From positions 1 through 52,411 of the forward strand of contig JAIQFY010000040.1 of NCBI GenBank assembly GCA_020072965.1: DNA of 52,411 nucleotides, given 5' to 3'. The position numbers and the translations under genes are program-made. The notes beneath the pieces were generated by a model, which saw only the letters and a program-made list of their open reading frames with translations, did not search any database and had not been told where the DNA came from. Source of the DNA: Terriglobia bacterium (GTDB taxonomy: Bacteria > Acidobacteriota > Terriglobia > JAIQFV01). Below, piece after piece: positions 8,627 through 18,029 of the stretch. Position 1 is the first letter of the stretch, and every line of letters begins with the position of its first letter.

Positions 8627-11600
8627 TCATGGAGTATCAGTCGAGAAGGTGGCATTGCCGTAAAGGTTCAAGTTATTGTGGCTGCTCGAGGAGTCCAGCG
8701 TAGAGAGCCCATCGAACGTCCATAGCCCTTTGGTATTGGCCAATGCCGTTAGGTGATGCGGGGGGGTGAAGGCGCCGGTATAGACCATGTCGGCGGTCAA
8801 TCGCACTTCATCGATCAGACCATTGAAGGCGTTCGTTGAGAGGTCGGCGCCAATCCCGATCTCTAATCCCGAGGTTCCTGACCCTAAAGGATAAGCCGCT
8901 GTCGCACTGCCCTGGAGCACACCGTCCACGTAGATCTTGAGCTGACTGCCATTGTAGACACCCCCCACATGGTGCCAGGACCCGTCTGCAAGGCTGTTCG
9001 ACCCGGCAGCATAGCTGTAAGTCTTGGAGTCCTTGTAAATGTAGAACCGCGGTTTGCCCGATGAGAGGCGCAGGGCATAGCCGCCCTCGCTCGAATTCTG
9101 GGAGGAGAGTCGTACCACAATATCCGCGGAGGCCGTTGAACTCGTCTTGATCCAGGCCTCCACCGTGAGCGGTCCAGTGATATTAAGCGAAGGAGCACCC
9201 TGCGCCCTGGCGTAGCTGTGATTCCCATCCAAGGAGAGCGAGTTGTTTGGTTGATTCACTGTGAGAGTAGCAGCAGTGGAGGTGCCACCACCGGGGGTCA
9301 GGTTGACGACCGTGATAGCTAAGGAGCCTGGGTTGGCAATATCAGTGCTGATGATCTGGGCTGTAAGCCTTTGGCCGGTCCCATAGGTCGTGGAACGTTC
9401 ATTTCCGCCAACCTTGACCTTCGAGTTCAATACAAAGTTGTTGCCATTAACGGTCAGATTGAACGGTCCGCCCCCTGCGGTCACATTGGTGGGATCAATG
9501 GTTGTTATTGATGGAAGAGGATTGGCATTCACCGTCAGAGGCAAAGAAGAGGGTGAGAGTCCACCCCCTGGGGGCAGATTAACCACCGTAATCGGCAAGG
9601 TTGCGGGTAAGGCGACATCCGCGGCAGTGATTAGAGCTGTAACCTGGTTTGAACTGACGAATGTCGTGGCGCGACCGCTCCCGTTGACCTGAACGACCAA
9701 GCCGCTGACAAAGTCACTCCCATTCACCGTTAGCGTAAAAGCGCCATTTGCGACGAAAACACTGGATGGGGCCAGAGATGAAATGTCCGGAGCCGGATTG
9801 TTGTAGGAATAACCACCTGGGAGGGCTTTACTCACACCGTTGGGATTGGTCACCAGAACATCGACAACGCCGGCCGCGTGAGCCGCGGTGGTGGCGGTGA
9901 GGGAAGTGCCGCTGACGAAAGAAACGTTGGTTGCGGGGGTTCCACCCAACTTCACCGTCGCCCCCGACTGGAAATTGGCGCCCGTGATCGTGATTGCAGT
10001 CCCGCCGCTGATCGGGCCGAAATTCGGCGAAACGCCACCCACGGTGGGCGGACTGACATAGGTAAACGCGTTGGGAAGCGTTCCAGTCCGTCCATCATCG
10101 TTGGTAACCGCAACGCTGACACTTCCTGCAGCATGAGCGGGACTGCTGGCTGTGATGCGAGTATTATCGATTACTGTTCTGTTCGTTGCGAGAACTCCCC
10201 CAAGGTTCACCGTGGCACCAACGATGAAGTTGTATCCGTACACCGTCACGGTGGTCCCTCCATCGGTTGATCCTATTGTGGGTGAGACGCTGGAAATTGA
10301 CGGCGACATGACTGGCACTCTGGCGTCCCAATTGATGTAGCCCTGTCCTGTCCCGTGATTGCCATTTCCCGACGAATCATTGAGATTCTGATCATCAAAC
10401 TTCCAGAGGGCCTTGGTACCTGCCAGGGTTATCAAATGGGCCTGGGGAGTGAATGTGGAGGTGTATAGGGCCGCTGCCGAGATCCGCACTTCGTCGATTA
10501 ACCCGTTGAAGAAATCTGTATACGACTTTGTGTCGTACCTGCCCCCGAGGGTGAGGGCTGAATTAATAGTTGCAGGAGGACTGCTCCCGACGGGGGTGCT
10601 TGCAGGGGTCCCGTCGACATAAATCTGCAATTGAGTCCCATCAAAAACCCCTGCGATGTGGTGCCACAAACCATCGTTGACCACCGAGGTACCCGTAACG
10701 GAAGTGAACAGACTGCCTGAGTAGAATATGTAAAAACGTGGTCTTCCATTGCTTAAGCGGAGCGAATAGCTATTGCCGCGGTCAACAAGACATTGAGTGG
10801 CGTTGGCGGATGTGGTATTGATCCATGCCTCGACAGTGATCGCTCCATTAATGCTGAGGGATGGACTGTTTGGCACGTTGACCACCGTCGCCCCATTGAG
10901 AGAAAGGGAAGTGTTGTGGACGGTACTGACCGTTGTAGTGGCCGATGCCGGCAAGGATTGAGCCGAGTTGTTATTCGCCGCATCGTAGGCAGAGACCGTG
11001 TAAGTGTACGTCGTTGCCGGCTCCAGTCCGGCGTCGTAAAACGTGGTCGCTGTGGAGGTGGCAATCTGCGCAAAATTCTGGTCCACTTTTTTGCGGGAAA
11101 TCTTATAGCCCGTCACGCCCACATTGTCCGTTGAGGCATCCCATACAAGAGTGATCTGACCGGAACTTTGGGTTGTCGCTTGCAAATTGTTCGGAACCGA
11201 AGGGGCTATGGTGTCAACTGCGCTCTGAGTCCAGGCCGATGCTGGCAACGATTGAGCCGAGTTGTGATTCGCCGCATCATACGCGGAAACCGTGTAGGTG
11301 TATAAGGTGGAGGGTGTGAGTCCGGTGTCCTGGTAGGAGGTCCCAGTCGCGGTGTTGACCTGCGTCCCGTTCTGAAAAATCTTGTAACCAGTCACCCCGA
11401 CGTCGTCCGTCGAAGCAGTCCATGACAGGTTGATCTGGGTGGGGCCTGCCGCTGTCGCCGTCAAGTTGGTCGGGACGGTGGGCGGAGTGGTATCTCCTGC
11501 ATCCAAGGTAGTAAAAGTAAAATCATTTGATATCGCAAGATTTCCGGCAGCATCCTTTGACTTCACACGATAGTGATAAAGCGTGGAGCTGGCCAAGCCG

Positions 11601-12064
11601 GACAAAGCCACGGAATGACCCGTCACCATGGTCGCGATCAGTGTGGTCGATGTCCCGTACCCTGTCGTCGTACCATAGTCCACCTGTGAATCCGAACCTT
11701 CATTGGTTGTCCAAGTGACCGTTGCCCCGCTGGAGCTGATCGGGGAGGCACTCACGGCCGAGATGACCGGTGACGTGGTGTCGTTGCCTTGAGGCGTTTC
11801 TATGGCTAGAAGCCTCCCGCCGACATAAATGTATTCCTTCGATGGTTGGCCGGAAGACTGGGCCGACAAAACCACAGGGAGGCACGTCACTATCAATGCG
11901 CACAAACAGATAAGCCCGGCCATGGAAGAGCAAAAGTCTCCCGCGGCTCTTCTCGCGTTCAATAGGGATTCCTCTGGCCCCATGTCCAAATCTCGATGCT
12001 GTCTGGGAGAGTCACTACCGGACGCGTACTTCGTGAAAAATAGTGCAATCTGTGACAGAAACAT
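8627..12064 (-). CDS. Large secreted surface protein: Fn3, LamG and IPT/TIG domains
   Basis: A 1145-aa exported multidomain protein. After a 47-residue leader comes a signal-like segment (LICLCALIVTCLPVVLSAQ), then KEYIYVGGRLLAIE, a phrase I associate with RHS proteins of this group. Next are three fibronectin type III-like modules (about residues 95-385, with SGLASSTLYHYRV, GLTPSTLYTYTVSAYD), a LamG/concanavalin-like jellyroll (about 385-560), four IPT/TIG-like modules (about 585-935, ISSVSPTIGSTDGGTTV), and a second LamG jellyroll to the C-terminus (GGVYNGSQLKIYVDG). Such proteins bind glycans or surfaces outside the cell; no catalytic motif is visible. Start 12064 is chosen over 12097 because GGAGG lies 5 bases upstream. 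The second and third Fn3 units share near-identical sequence (SAYDAAN.NSAQSLPAS), a recent internal duplication. Confidence 0.88.
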   Translation of the reverse strand: MFLSQIALFFTKYASGSDSPRQHRDLDMGPEESLLNARRAAGDFCSSMAGLICLCALIVTCLPVVLSAQSSGQPSKEYIYVGGRLLAIETPQGNDTTSPVISAVSASPISSSGATVTWTTNEGSDSQVDYGTTTGYGTSTTLIATMVTGHSVALSGLASSTLYHYRVKSKDAAGNLAISNDFTFTTLDAGDTTPPTVPTNLTATAAGPTQINLSWTASTDDVGVTGYKIFQNGTQVNTATGTSYQDTGLTPSTLYTYTVSAYDAANHNSAQSLPASAWTQSAVDTIAPSVPNNLQATTQSSGQITLVWDASTDNVGVTGYKISRKKVDQNFAQIATSTATTFYDAGLEPATTYTYTVSAYDAANNNSAQSLPASATTTVSTVHNTSLSLNGATVVNVPNSPSLSINGAITVEAWINTTSANATQCLVDRGNSYSLRLSNGRPRFYIFYSGSLFTSVTGTSVVNDGLWHHIAGVFDGTQLQIYVDGTPASTPVGSSPPATINSALTLGGRYDTKSYTDFFNGLIDEVRISAAALYTSTFTPQAHLITLAGTKALWKFDDQNLNDSSGNGNHGTGQGYINWDARVPVMSPSISSVSPTIGSTDGGTTVTVYGYNFIVGATVNLGGVLATNRTVIDNTRITASSPAHAAGSVSVAVTNDDGRTGTLPNAFTYVSPPTVGGVSPNFGPISGGTAITITGANFQSGATVKLGGTPATNVSFVSGTSLTATTAAHAAGVVDVLVTNPNGVSKALPGGYSYNNPAPDISSLAPSSVFVANGAFTLTVNGSDFVSGLVVQVNGSGRATTFVSSNQVTALITAADVALPATLPITVVNLPPGGGLSPSSLPLTVNANPLPSITTIDPTNVTAGGGPFNLTVNGNNFVLNSKVKVGGNERSTTYGTGQRLTAQIISTDIANPGSLAITVVNLTPGGGTSTAATLTVNQPNNSLSLDGNHSYARAQGAPSLNITGPLTVEAWIKTSSTASADIVVRLSSQNSSEGGYALRLSSGKPRFYIYKDSKTYSYAAGSNSLADGSWHHVGGVYNGSQLKIYVDGVLQGSATAAYPLGSGTSGLEIGIGADLSTNAFNGLIDEVRLTADMVYTGAFTPPHHLTALANTKGLWTFDGLSTLDSSSSHNNLNLYGNATFSTDTP

Positions 12065-12719
12065 GAAATCCTCCGTTTGAGCGCATCGATCGTTCACATC
12101 TTCTTATCTTTGCTAATCTTCAGTATCTGGGAAGAAGTGCCCGACGTTTCACAACCCTTCCTCAACCGGGCCTGGGGAATGCAAACGTCGTCTCTTCATG
12201 TTTCAATACCTACCGGGAGAGTTCCAAATGCAGCGGCGGTGCCAATCCGCCTCTACTTAAAAAGGCGAGAAAAGAGTGAGAATCAGGCCGCCAATTCAAA
12301 ATTTTTATCTAACGATCACGCGAGGTTTAAGGTTTAGAATCGGCTCCCCATCTTAGGGTTCTCACGCGCAGTAATTTCAATCCAGACTGCGATACTGTTT
12401 GGCCTTGCTGATGGGCAAAAACAATTCTCAAGAAAATCGCTCATGGTCGTGTGAGTCGGCGGAGAAGGCTGGCGGGGCATTCCTCTGCACTGCTCAGAGC
12501 GATCGCCGCATTTCCAGCCCCTCGAGTCAACCAACAAACGGGCACAGCTTATCTTTTAAGTTGGCGTGACCCTCGCCCGGCGACCCGAACCGACCGTCTC
12601 CAAATCGAGTCAGACAGGGCCATGGCGACCTTTGCCCCAGTCTGGCCTCCTGCGGAGCTGCGCCGCCGGTTTCTCTTTGTCCGACCGGGTGCGCCCCATT
12701 TCCAAGCGGTCAATTTCTT
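12065..12719. other. Divergent intergenic region, no gene seen
   Basis: This stretch separates the minus-strand surface protein from plus-strand apgM. The open frames in it have no family look, no ribosome sites and Arg/Pro-rich composition. I see no strong repeat here. Confidence 0.5.
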
Positions 12720-12750
12720 TTGACACTCCTCCCAGAATCAGGCATCTTAT
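12720..12750 (+). promoter_or_regulatory. Possible sigma-70 promoter for apgM
   Basis: TTGACA at 12720-12725 is a perfect -35 box. A weak -10 candidate TCTTAT lies at 12745-12750 with a long 19-base spacer. It is 75 bases upstream of the apgM start. Only the -35 is convincing. Confidence 0.3.
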
Positions 12751-12824
12751 CTTTTTCGTAGTACGCACGTAGAAATGCCGGATTGGCAGAATGCCATCAT
12801 CATTATTATCCATGAGGTTCCCCG

Positions 12825-14030
12825 ATGCTGACTGAAGAAATGATTAGCGCACTCATTCAGAAAACGGATTCAAAGATATTGTTGCTCGTAATGGATGGCC
12901 TGGGCGGGCTGGCCGTAAACGGCAAAAGCGAAATGGAAACGGCGGTGACCCCCAACTTCGATGCCCTGGTCAAGACTTCTGCGGTTGGTCTGGCAGACCC
13001 GGTCTCCCCCGGCATTACCCCGGGAAGCGGTCCAGGCCACCTGGCCATCTTCGGATATGATCCCCTGAAGTACCAGATCGGCCGCGGCGTCCTCGAAGCG
13101 CTGGGCGCGGGTTTGGAGATGACGCACCGCGATGTGGCGGCCCGTGGGAATTTTTGCACTATCGACTCCGGCGACGTCATCACAGATCGCCGAGCGGGCC
13201 GCATGGCGACCGCCATTAACAAGAAACTGTGTGCCAAGCTGAAGCGTGAAATTCCAGCGATTGACGACGTCCAACTGATCATCCAGCCAGGAATAGAACA
13301 TCGCTTCTCAGTGCTGTTCCGGGGAGACGACCTCGATGACCGCTTAACCGACGCCGACCCGCAGAAGGAGGGGAAGAAGCGCATTCCCGCCGAGACGCTT
13401 GATCCCGCGGCGAAAAAGACGGCGGTGATTGTGAACAAATTCCTAGAGCGGGTGAAGGAAGTGCTCCGCGAGGATCATCCTGCCAATGCGGCGATTCTTC
13501 GGGGATTTGCCAAGTATCCGGCCATTCCCAGCATGCACACGCGGTTCGGACTCCGCGCCGCCGCCATTGCGACTTATCCGATGTACCGCGGACTGGCAAA
13601 ACTGGTCGGGATGGAGGTGTTGAAAACCGGGGATACCTTCGCCGACGAGATCCAGACCCTCCGTCAGCATTTCTCGAGCTACGATTTTTTCTACCTCCAT
13701 TACAAAAAGACCGACAGCTACGGAGAAGACGGCAATTTTGAAATGAAAGTGAAGTCGATTGAGGAGGTGGACCGCCACATCCCGGAGCTGTTGTCATTAG
13801 ACGCCGAGGTCTTTGCAATTACCGGCGACCACTCCAGCCCCTCGGCGCTCAAAGCCCACAGCTGGCATCCAAGCCCGTTTCTTCTCCACTCAAAATATTG
13901 TGGGGTCGATGTCGTCGGCCGTTTTACAGAACGGGAGTGCGCGCGAGGGGTCCTGGGGAAATTTCAGGCTGTAGAGGAAATGACCCTGATGCTTGCGAAT
14001 GCCCTGAAACTCAAGAAATACGGGGCTTGA
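12825..14030 (+). CDS. apgM: 2,3-bisphosphoglycerate-independent phosphoglycerate mutase, archaeal type
   Basis: Interconverts 3- and 2-phosphoglycerate in glycolysis/gluconeogenesis. The protein is 401 aa, the usual length for the ApgM group of the alkaline phosphatase superfamily. Metal-site motif LLLVMDGLGG is at 18-28 (Asp24). The catalytic serine loop is GITPGSGPGHLAIFGYDP (about 62-79). Further family marks are YQIGRGVLEALGAG, HTRFGLRAAAIATYPMYRG, DFFYLHYKKTDSYGEDGN and the second metal site AITGDHSSPSALKAHSWHP. A GAGG ribosome site precedes the ATG. It stands alone upstream of the phosphate cluster. Confidence 0.95.
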   Translation: MLTEEMISALIQKTDSKILLLVMDGLGGLAVNGKSEMETAVTPNFDALVKTSAVGLADPVSPGITPGSGPGHLAIFGYDPLKYQIGRGVLEALGAGLEMTHRDVAARGNFCTIDSGDVITDRRAGRMATAINKKLCAKLKREIPAIDDVQLIIQPGIEHRFSVLFRGDDLDDRLTDADPQKEGKKRIPAETLDPAAKKTAVIVNKFLERVKEVLREDHPANAAILRGFAKYPAIPSMHTRFGLRAAAIATYPMYRGLAKLVGMEVLKTGDTFADEIQTLRQHFSSYDFFYLHYKKTDSYGEDGNFEMKVKSIEEVDRHIPELLSLDAEVFAITGDHSSPSALKAHSWHPSPFLLHSKYCGVDVVGRFTERECARGVLGKFQAVEEMTLMLANALKLKKYGA

Positions 14031-14157
14031 TTTTGGAAGGCCGAAAAATAGACCATACTCCTGCGGCGGGTTGCGGGTCCGGCGCAGGATCGGAGGAACT
14101 CAGAGATCTTTCCGGGAATGGTTTCGGGGCACTCGAGCACTGCCGCCGGATCAAGAA

Positions 14158-14658
14158 TTACTTCATCCGCCGGAGTAGCTTGCTGGTGAGAAGCCAGCAG
14201 AGTTGGCCGCGGCCCTTGGGCGGGAGGGAGGTTATCTCGATGAAACAGAGTCCGCCCTTCTTGAGTTGAAGGGTTACACCGTCCGCGCGTCCGGTGAGCA
14301 GGAGCGCCGCCAATTGGCTGAGGTCGGGCTCATGGCCAACCAGCATCAGTCGCCGTGCCCCGGAGTAGGGTTTGAGCGCCAGCCAGAGTTTTTCAACCGC
14401 AGATCCCGGCCTGAGAGCCGGCAACTCCCTTAACCGGTCCTTGGCGCCATAGACCGAGGCCACGATGTCGGCGGTCTGGCGAGCCCTCACAAGAGGGCTG
14501 GTCAGCAGGGCATCAAACGCCACACCCAGGTTCTTCATGCCTTCTGCCGCCGCGCGCATTTTGGCCGTGCCTTCGGGGGTCAGGGGGCGTTGCTCCTCCG
14601 TGATTCCCCGCGTTCCGTGTTCGACAGCGACTCCGTGTCTGAGCAGGTAGATTTCCAT
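14158..14658 (-). CDS. sixA: Phosphohistidine phosphatase SixA
   Basis: Histidine phosphatase (phosphoglycerate mutase-like fold) that removes phosphate from phosphohistidine in proteins; related domains act on small phospho-esters. The 166-aa length fits SixA. The catalytic RHG is at residues 7-9 (His8 is phosphorylated), the SPLVRARQTA segment is at 54-63, and the second histidine is in LVGHEPDLSQLA (His109). It is divergent from ppx, with about 79 bases between the two starts, so they may share a control region. SixA, CHAD, Ppx and NUDIX proteins often cluster, which suggests a shared phosphate role. Confidence 0.9.
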   Translation of the reverse strand: MEIYLLRHGVAVEHGTRGITEEQRPLTPEGTAKMRAAAEGMKNLGVAFDALLTSPLVRARQTADIVASVYGAKDRLRELPALRPGSAVEKLWLALKPYSGARRLMLVGHEPDLSQLAALLLTGRADGVTLQLKKGGLCFIEITSLPPKGRGQLCWLLTSKLLRRMK

Positions 14659-14737
14659 AATCCAGCGATCAATGTACGTAGAAGGTCTGACCGGGAAATT
14701 TTACCACACCCGCCATCTGACCCATCAAGATTTTAAT

Positions 14738-16351
14738 ATGAAAATCGCAGCCATTGACGTGGGGAGCAATTCCATCCACATGATTCTGGTCGAATCGCAC
14801 GACGGCATCGATTTTGAGATCGTCGATCGCGAAAAGGAGATGGTGCGTCTGGGAAGCGGTGTGTTTGAAACGCGCGAGCTCAGCGAGGCGGCGATGGCGC
14901 GGGCGGAACAATGCTTGCACAATTACAGGCGGCTGGCGGAGCGTCTCCGCGCCGACCGAATTCTTGCGTATGCCACCAGCGCGGTGCGCGAGGCCCGCAA
15001 TGGCGGCGACTTCATCAGCCGCATCCACGAGCGGGTCGGGATCTTCCTCCAGCTCATCACGTCCGCCGAGGAGGCCCGTCTCATCACACTGGCGGTGCAG
15101 CATAGCATCAACTTTCGCGGACGCCGCGCCCTGCTGATCGACATTGGCGGGGGGAGTGTGGAGGTGTCTTTGTGTGATTCCAAGCAGACCTTCCTTTCTG
15201 AAAGCCGGAAGCTGGGAGTCATTCGCCTGACGGAAAAGTTCATTTCGCAAGATCCGATCACTAACAAGGGACGTGAGGCGATTGAGAGGTTTGTTGTCAA
15301 ACGGGTCTCCGACCTCGTCCGCGAGGCGCGTCGAATCGGTTTCGCCATGGCCGTCGGGACGTCCGGTACGATCCTGACTCTGGCCGATCTGGCGCATCAA
15401 ACCCGGTACAGGGAAGGGCTGCGCCATTTCAATCAACAGATTCTGAAGCTGGAATCTTTGGAGCTGCTCAATCGGCGATTGCTGGCGATGAGCCTGAAGG
15501 AGCGGCTGCGGTTCGAAGGAGTGAACCTCGCGAGGGCCACCACCATCGTGGCTGGCGCCATCCTGCTCGAAACGCTGATGCGGGAATTCAGGGTCAAACG
15601 GCTCACCCTATGCACCCGGGCTATGCGCGAAGGAATGGTCTTGGATTTTCTCCAGCGGTCCTGGGAGCCGCAGGGTTCGGTGAACGACCTGATCTCCGAC
15701 GTGCGCCGGCGCAGCGTCCTGGAGCTGGCACGCCGCAGTCGCTATGACCAGGCCCATTCCGAGCGAGTCGCCCAGACCGCACTGCAGATCTTTGATGCCA
15801 CGCGCCGGGTGCACCGTCTGAATCAGGAGACGCGCGAACTGTTGGAGTATGGGGCCCTCCTGCATGATATCGGAATCCTGGCGAGTTACACGCGCCACCA
15901 TCGCCACTCCCAGTACCTTATCCTTAATAGCGACCTTCGCGGTTTCACGCCCAGGGAGATTAATTTTATTGCTCTTCTGGCCCGCTTTCATCGCAAAGGT
16001 GAACCGAACCGAAGGGATCCCGAATGCGCCTTGATACCGAGGAAGGAATTTGAGAGACTTCGCCGGTTGAGTGCAATCCTCCGGGTGGCGGATGGGATCG
16101 ACCGCAGCCATAACCAGATTCTCACCCTGATCTCGTTGCGCAGGGATCATCGCCGCTGGCGATTTGAGTTTGAGGCCCGCGATGAGGCCGAGCTGGAGCT
16201 GTGGGGAGCACAGCGGAAGGGTCAATTGTTTGAGAAGTTGTTCGCGGGAAAAATGGACTTCCGGGTCACCTTGAACCGTCCTGAACATCCGGCAGCCCTG
16301 GTCCGGGGGAGAAAACCCCGGCCCGGGCGAAGGTCTCACAGTACCCGTTGA
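14738..16351 (+). CDS. ppx: Exopolyphosphatase / pppGpp phosphohydrolase with C-terminal HD domain
   Basis: Ppx/GppA phosphatase, 537 aa. These enzymes strip terminal phosphate from polyphosphate or from pppGpp. The actin-like N-terminal part opens MKIAAIDVGSNSIH, which is why I place the start at 14738 and not at the upstream in-frame ATG (14672). The phosphate-2 loop is LLIDIGGGSVEV (132-143), and AVGTSGT lies at 205-211. The C-terminal HD part has His340 (QAHSERVAQTA) and LLHDIGILASY (HD at 376-377), with a further histidine-rich HHRHSQYLI. Whether it prefers polyphosphate or pppGpp cannot be told from sequence alone. The next gene starts 37 bases downstream on the same strand, so these probably share a transcript. 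Confidence 0.92.
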   Translation: MKIAAIDVGSNSIHMILVESHDGIDFEIVDREKEMVRLGSGVFETRELSEAAMARAEQCLHNYRRLAERLRADRILAYATSAVREARNGGDFISRIHERVGIFLQLITSAEEARLITLAVQHSINFRGRRALLIDIGGGSVEVSLCDSKQTFLSESRKLGVIRLTEKFISQDPITNKGREAIERFVVKRVSDLVREARRIGFAMAVGTSGTILTLADLAHQTRYREGLRHFNQQILKLESLELLNRRLLAMSLKERLRFEGVNLARATTIVAGAILLETLMREFRVKRLTLCTRAMREGMVLDFLQRSWEPQGSVNDLISDVRRRSVLELARRSRYDQAHSERVAQTALQIFDATRRVHRLNQETRELLEYGALLHDIGILASYTRHHRHSQYLILNSDLRGFTPREINFIALLARFHRKGEPNRRDPECALIPRKEFERLRRLSAILRVADGIDRSHNQILTLISLRRDHRRWRFEFEARDEAELELWGAQRKGQLFEKLFAGKMDFRVTLNRPEHPAALVRGRKPRPGRRSHSTR

Positions 16352-16388
16352 AAAATGCAGCATGACCGTCAGCACGAGAAGGACCCTT

Positions 16389-17051
16389 ATGACCATACTC
16401 AATGCCAAACACGACTTTCCGGGAAAACTGATCATCGTGGAAGGGATTGATGGATCAGGCAAGTCAACCCAGCTCCTGCTTGTGCAGCGCTGGCTGCAGT
16501 CGCAGGGCCTGAAGGTGTTTTTCACGGAATGGAATTCTTCCCCCTTGGTCAAGAAGGCGAGCAAGGCGGGAAAGAAGAAAGGGATCCTGACCCCCACCAC
16601 CTTTAGCCTGCTCCACGCCACGGATTTTGCCGACCGCCTGGCCTACAAAATCATTCCTCCCTTGAAGGCCGGCATGATCGTGTTGGCGGACCGTTATGCG
16701 TTTACTGCCTTTGCCCGCGATGCGGCCCGCGGGGTTCATCGGGAGTGGGTGCGGCGGGTTTACAATTTTGCGGTTCGACCGGACCTGGCGTTCTACTTCC
16801 GGGTGCCCATTGACGTGTCGGTGAAGCGACTGCTGGTCGGCCGGACTCAGTTGAAGTATTACGAGGCCGGGATGGACTTGCATCTCTCCACCGATCCCGT
16901 GGAAAGCTTCCGGTTGTTCCAGTCGCGCGTGCTTCGGGAGTACGACCACATGGTGAAGGAGTACGGTCTCATTGTGATCGACGCGCGGGATCCCATTTCA
17001 GCCATGCAGAGGCATGTGCGCGCCATTGTGCAGGCGGAGTTGGGGTTGTGA
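16389..17051 (+). CDS. Thymidylate-kinase-like P-loop kinase, copy 1
   Basis: P-loop nucleoside-monophosphate kinase fold of the thymidylate kinase group, about 220 aa. Walker A GIDGSGKST is at 19-27 (Lys25). The TMK-like base/phosphate region LLHATDFADRLAY is at 74-86, and DRYAFTAFARD is at 101-111. The loop that in true dTMP kinases reads REPGGT is replaced by TEWNSSPLVKK, so substrate may not be dTMP. Start 16389 is chosen over 16362 because AAGGA lies about 6 bases upstream. It follows ppx closely and has a paralogue directly downstream (17225-17998), from which it is separated by paired heptad repeats. A role with phosphate or polyphosphate is inferred from the neighbours. Confidence 0.8.
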   Translation: MTILNAKHDFPGKLIIVEGIDGSGKSTQLLLVQRWLQSQGLKVFFTEWNSSPLVKKASKAGKKKGILTPTTFSLLHATDFADRLAYKIIPPLKAGMIVLADRYAFTAFARDAARGVHREWVRRVYNFAVRPDLAFYFRVPIDVSVKRLLVGRTQLKYYEAGMDLHLSTDPVESFRLFQSRVLREYDHMVKEYGLIVIDARDPISAMQRHVRAIVQAELGL

Positions 17052-17060
17052 AAGAAGTTA

Positions 17061-17211
17061 TCAGTTCTCAGTTGTCAGTTCTCAGTTTGCGCCCAAGAGG
17101 TATATTGAGAACCGGGGGTGGTTGTGATCCTTGGATCCTCTTGAAACCCATTTCTGAAATATTTTTGCCTTCTGAACCTACCCACTGAGAACTGGCAACT
17201 GACAACTGACT
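17061..17211. repeat. Paired inverted heptanucleotide arrays between the kinase paralogues
   Basis: Left array 17061-17088 is four seven-base units of type TCAGTTC/TCAGTTG. Right array 17184-17211 is four units of type ACTGACA/ACTGAGA in the opposite orientation. Together they form a 26-bp inverted repeat with 2 mismatches around 97 bases. The structure could fold into a long hairpin between the two kinase genes. Confidence 0.75.
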
Positions 17212-17224
17212 ACAGGACTCGACT

Positions 17225-17998
17225 ATGAATTCAATGAAACTCGTTGAAGTTCCAAAGAGGTTTTTTGGCCTGGGGTTACCCTATATCGACCTGCAGGAAC
17301 TGAAGGGAAAGATCATCGTGATTGAGGGGACCGATGGGGTCGGCCGTTCCACGCAAATCGCGATGCTGCGGGATTGGCTCGAAGTGCAGGGTTTTGCCAC
17401 CATGGAGACAGGATGGACCCGATCCGATTTGATTGGGCAGACGATTACCGAGGCCAAGGAGGGTCACAGCCTGAATAAATGGACCTTTAATCTGCTCTAT
17501 GCCACCGATTTTGCGGACCGACTCGAGAACCAGATCCTCCCGGCCCTGCGGGCAGGCTATATTGTCCTGGCGGACCGTTATATTTACACCGCGTTTGCCC
17601 GCGCCCATGCGCGCGGGGTGGACCCGCGCTGGGTGCGTGATTTGTTCGGGTTTGCCCTGGTCCCGGACATTGTCTTTTATTTGAAGATCGATGTGAAGAC
17701 GCTGATTCAGCGCGTGCTGGAATCGGGAGGGATGGATTATTGGGAATCAGGCCAGGACCAGAATCCTCACTCCGACATGTACGACAGTTTCAGGAAATAT
17801 CAGTCGCAACTACTCCGCGTGTATGATCAACTCGCCCTGGAGTATCAATTTCACGTCCTGAATGCCCGACACTCCGTGCAACGAACTCAACGCGCTCTCC
17901 AACAGGCCATCACGGAATATCTGTTTGAAAAGCCCAAGGCTGCCGGCCGTCGCAAGCGCCTGGTCCTGAAGTCGGCCGCTACCAAGAGTATCCCTTGA
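17225..17998 (+). CDS. Thymidylate-kinase-like protein, copy 2, with Arg in the Walker A lysine position
   Basis: Paralogue of the protein at 16389-17051, 257 aa, with an N-terminal extension of about 27 residues and a basic tail (KAAGRRKRLVLK). The P-loop reads GTDGVGRST (35-43), so the Walker A lysine is arginine (Arg41). Shared marks with copy 1 are LLYATDFADRL (90-100) and LADRYIYTAFARAHARG (115-131). The REPGGT loop of dTMP kinase is replaced by ETGWTRSDLIGQT. Lysine-to-arginine in Walker A usually weakens phosphoryl transfer in P-loop kinases, so this copy may be regulatory or act in a heterodimer with copy 1; a conserved family trait is equally possible. The start has AGGA 9 bases upstream. 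Confidence 0.78.
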   Translation: MNSMKLVEVPKRFFGLGLPYIDLQELKGKIIVIEGTDGVGRSTQIAMLRDWLEVQGFATMETGWTRSDLIGQTITEAKEGHSLNKWTFNLLYATDFADRLENQILPALRAGYIVLADRYIYTAFARAHARGVDPRWVRDLFGFALVPDIVFYLKIDVKTLIQRVLESGGMDYWESGQDQNPHSDMYDSFRKYQSQLLRVYDQLALEYQFHVLNARHSVQRTQRALQQAITEYLFEKPKAAGRRKRLVLKSAATKSIP

Positions 17999-18029
17999 GA
18001 TCTCTTCCTCCGGCCAACCTCTCGCATTT

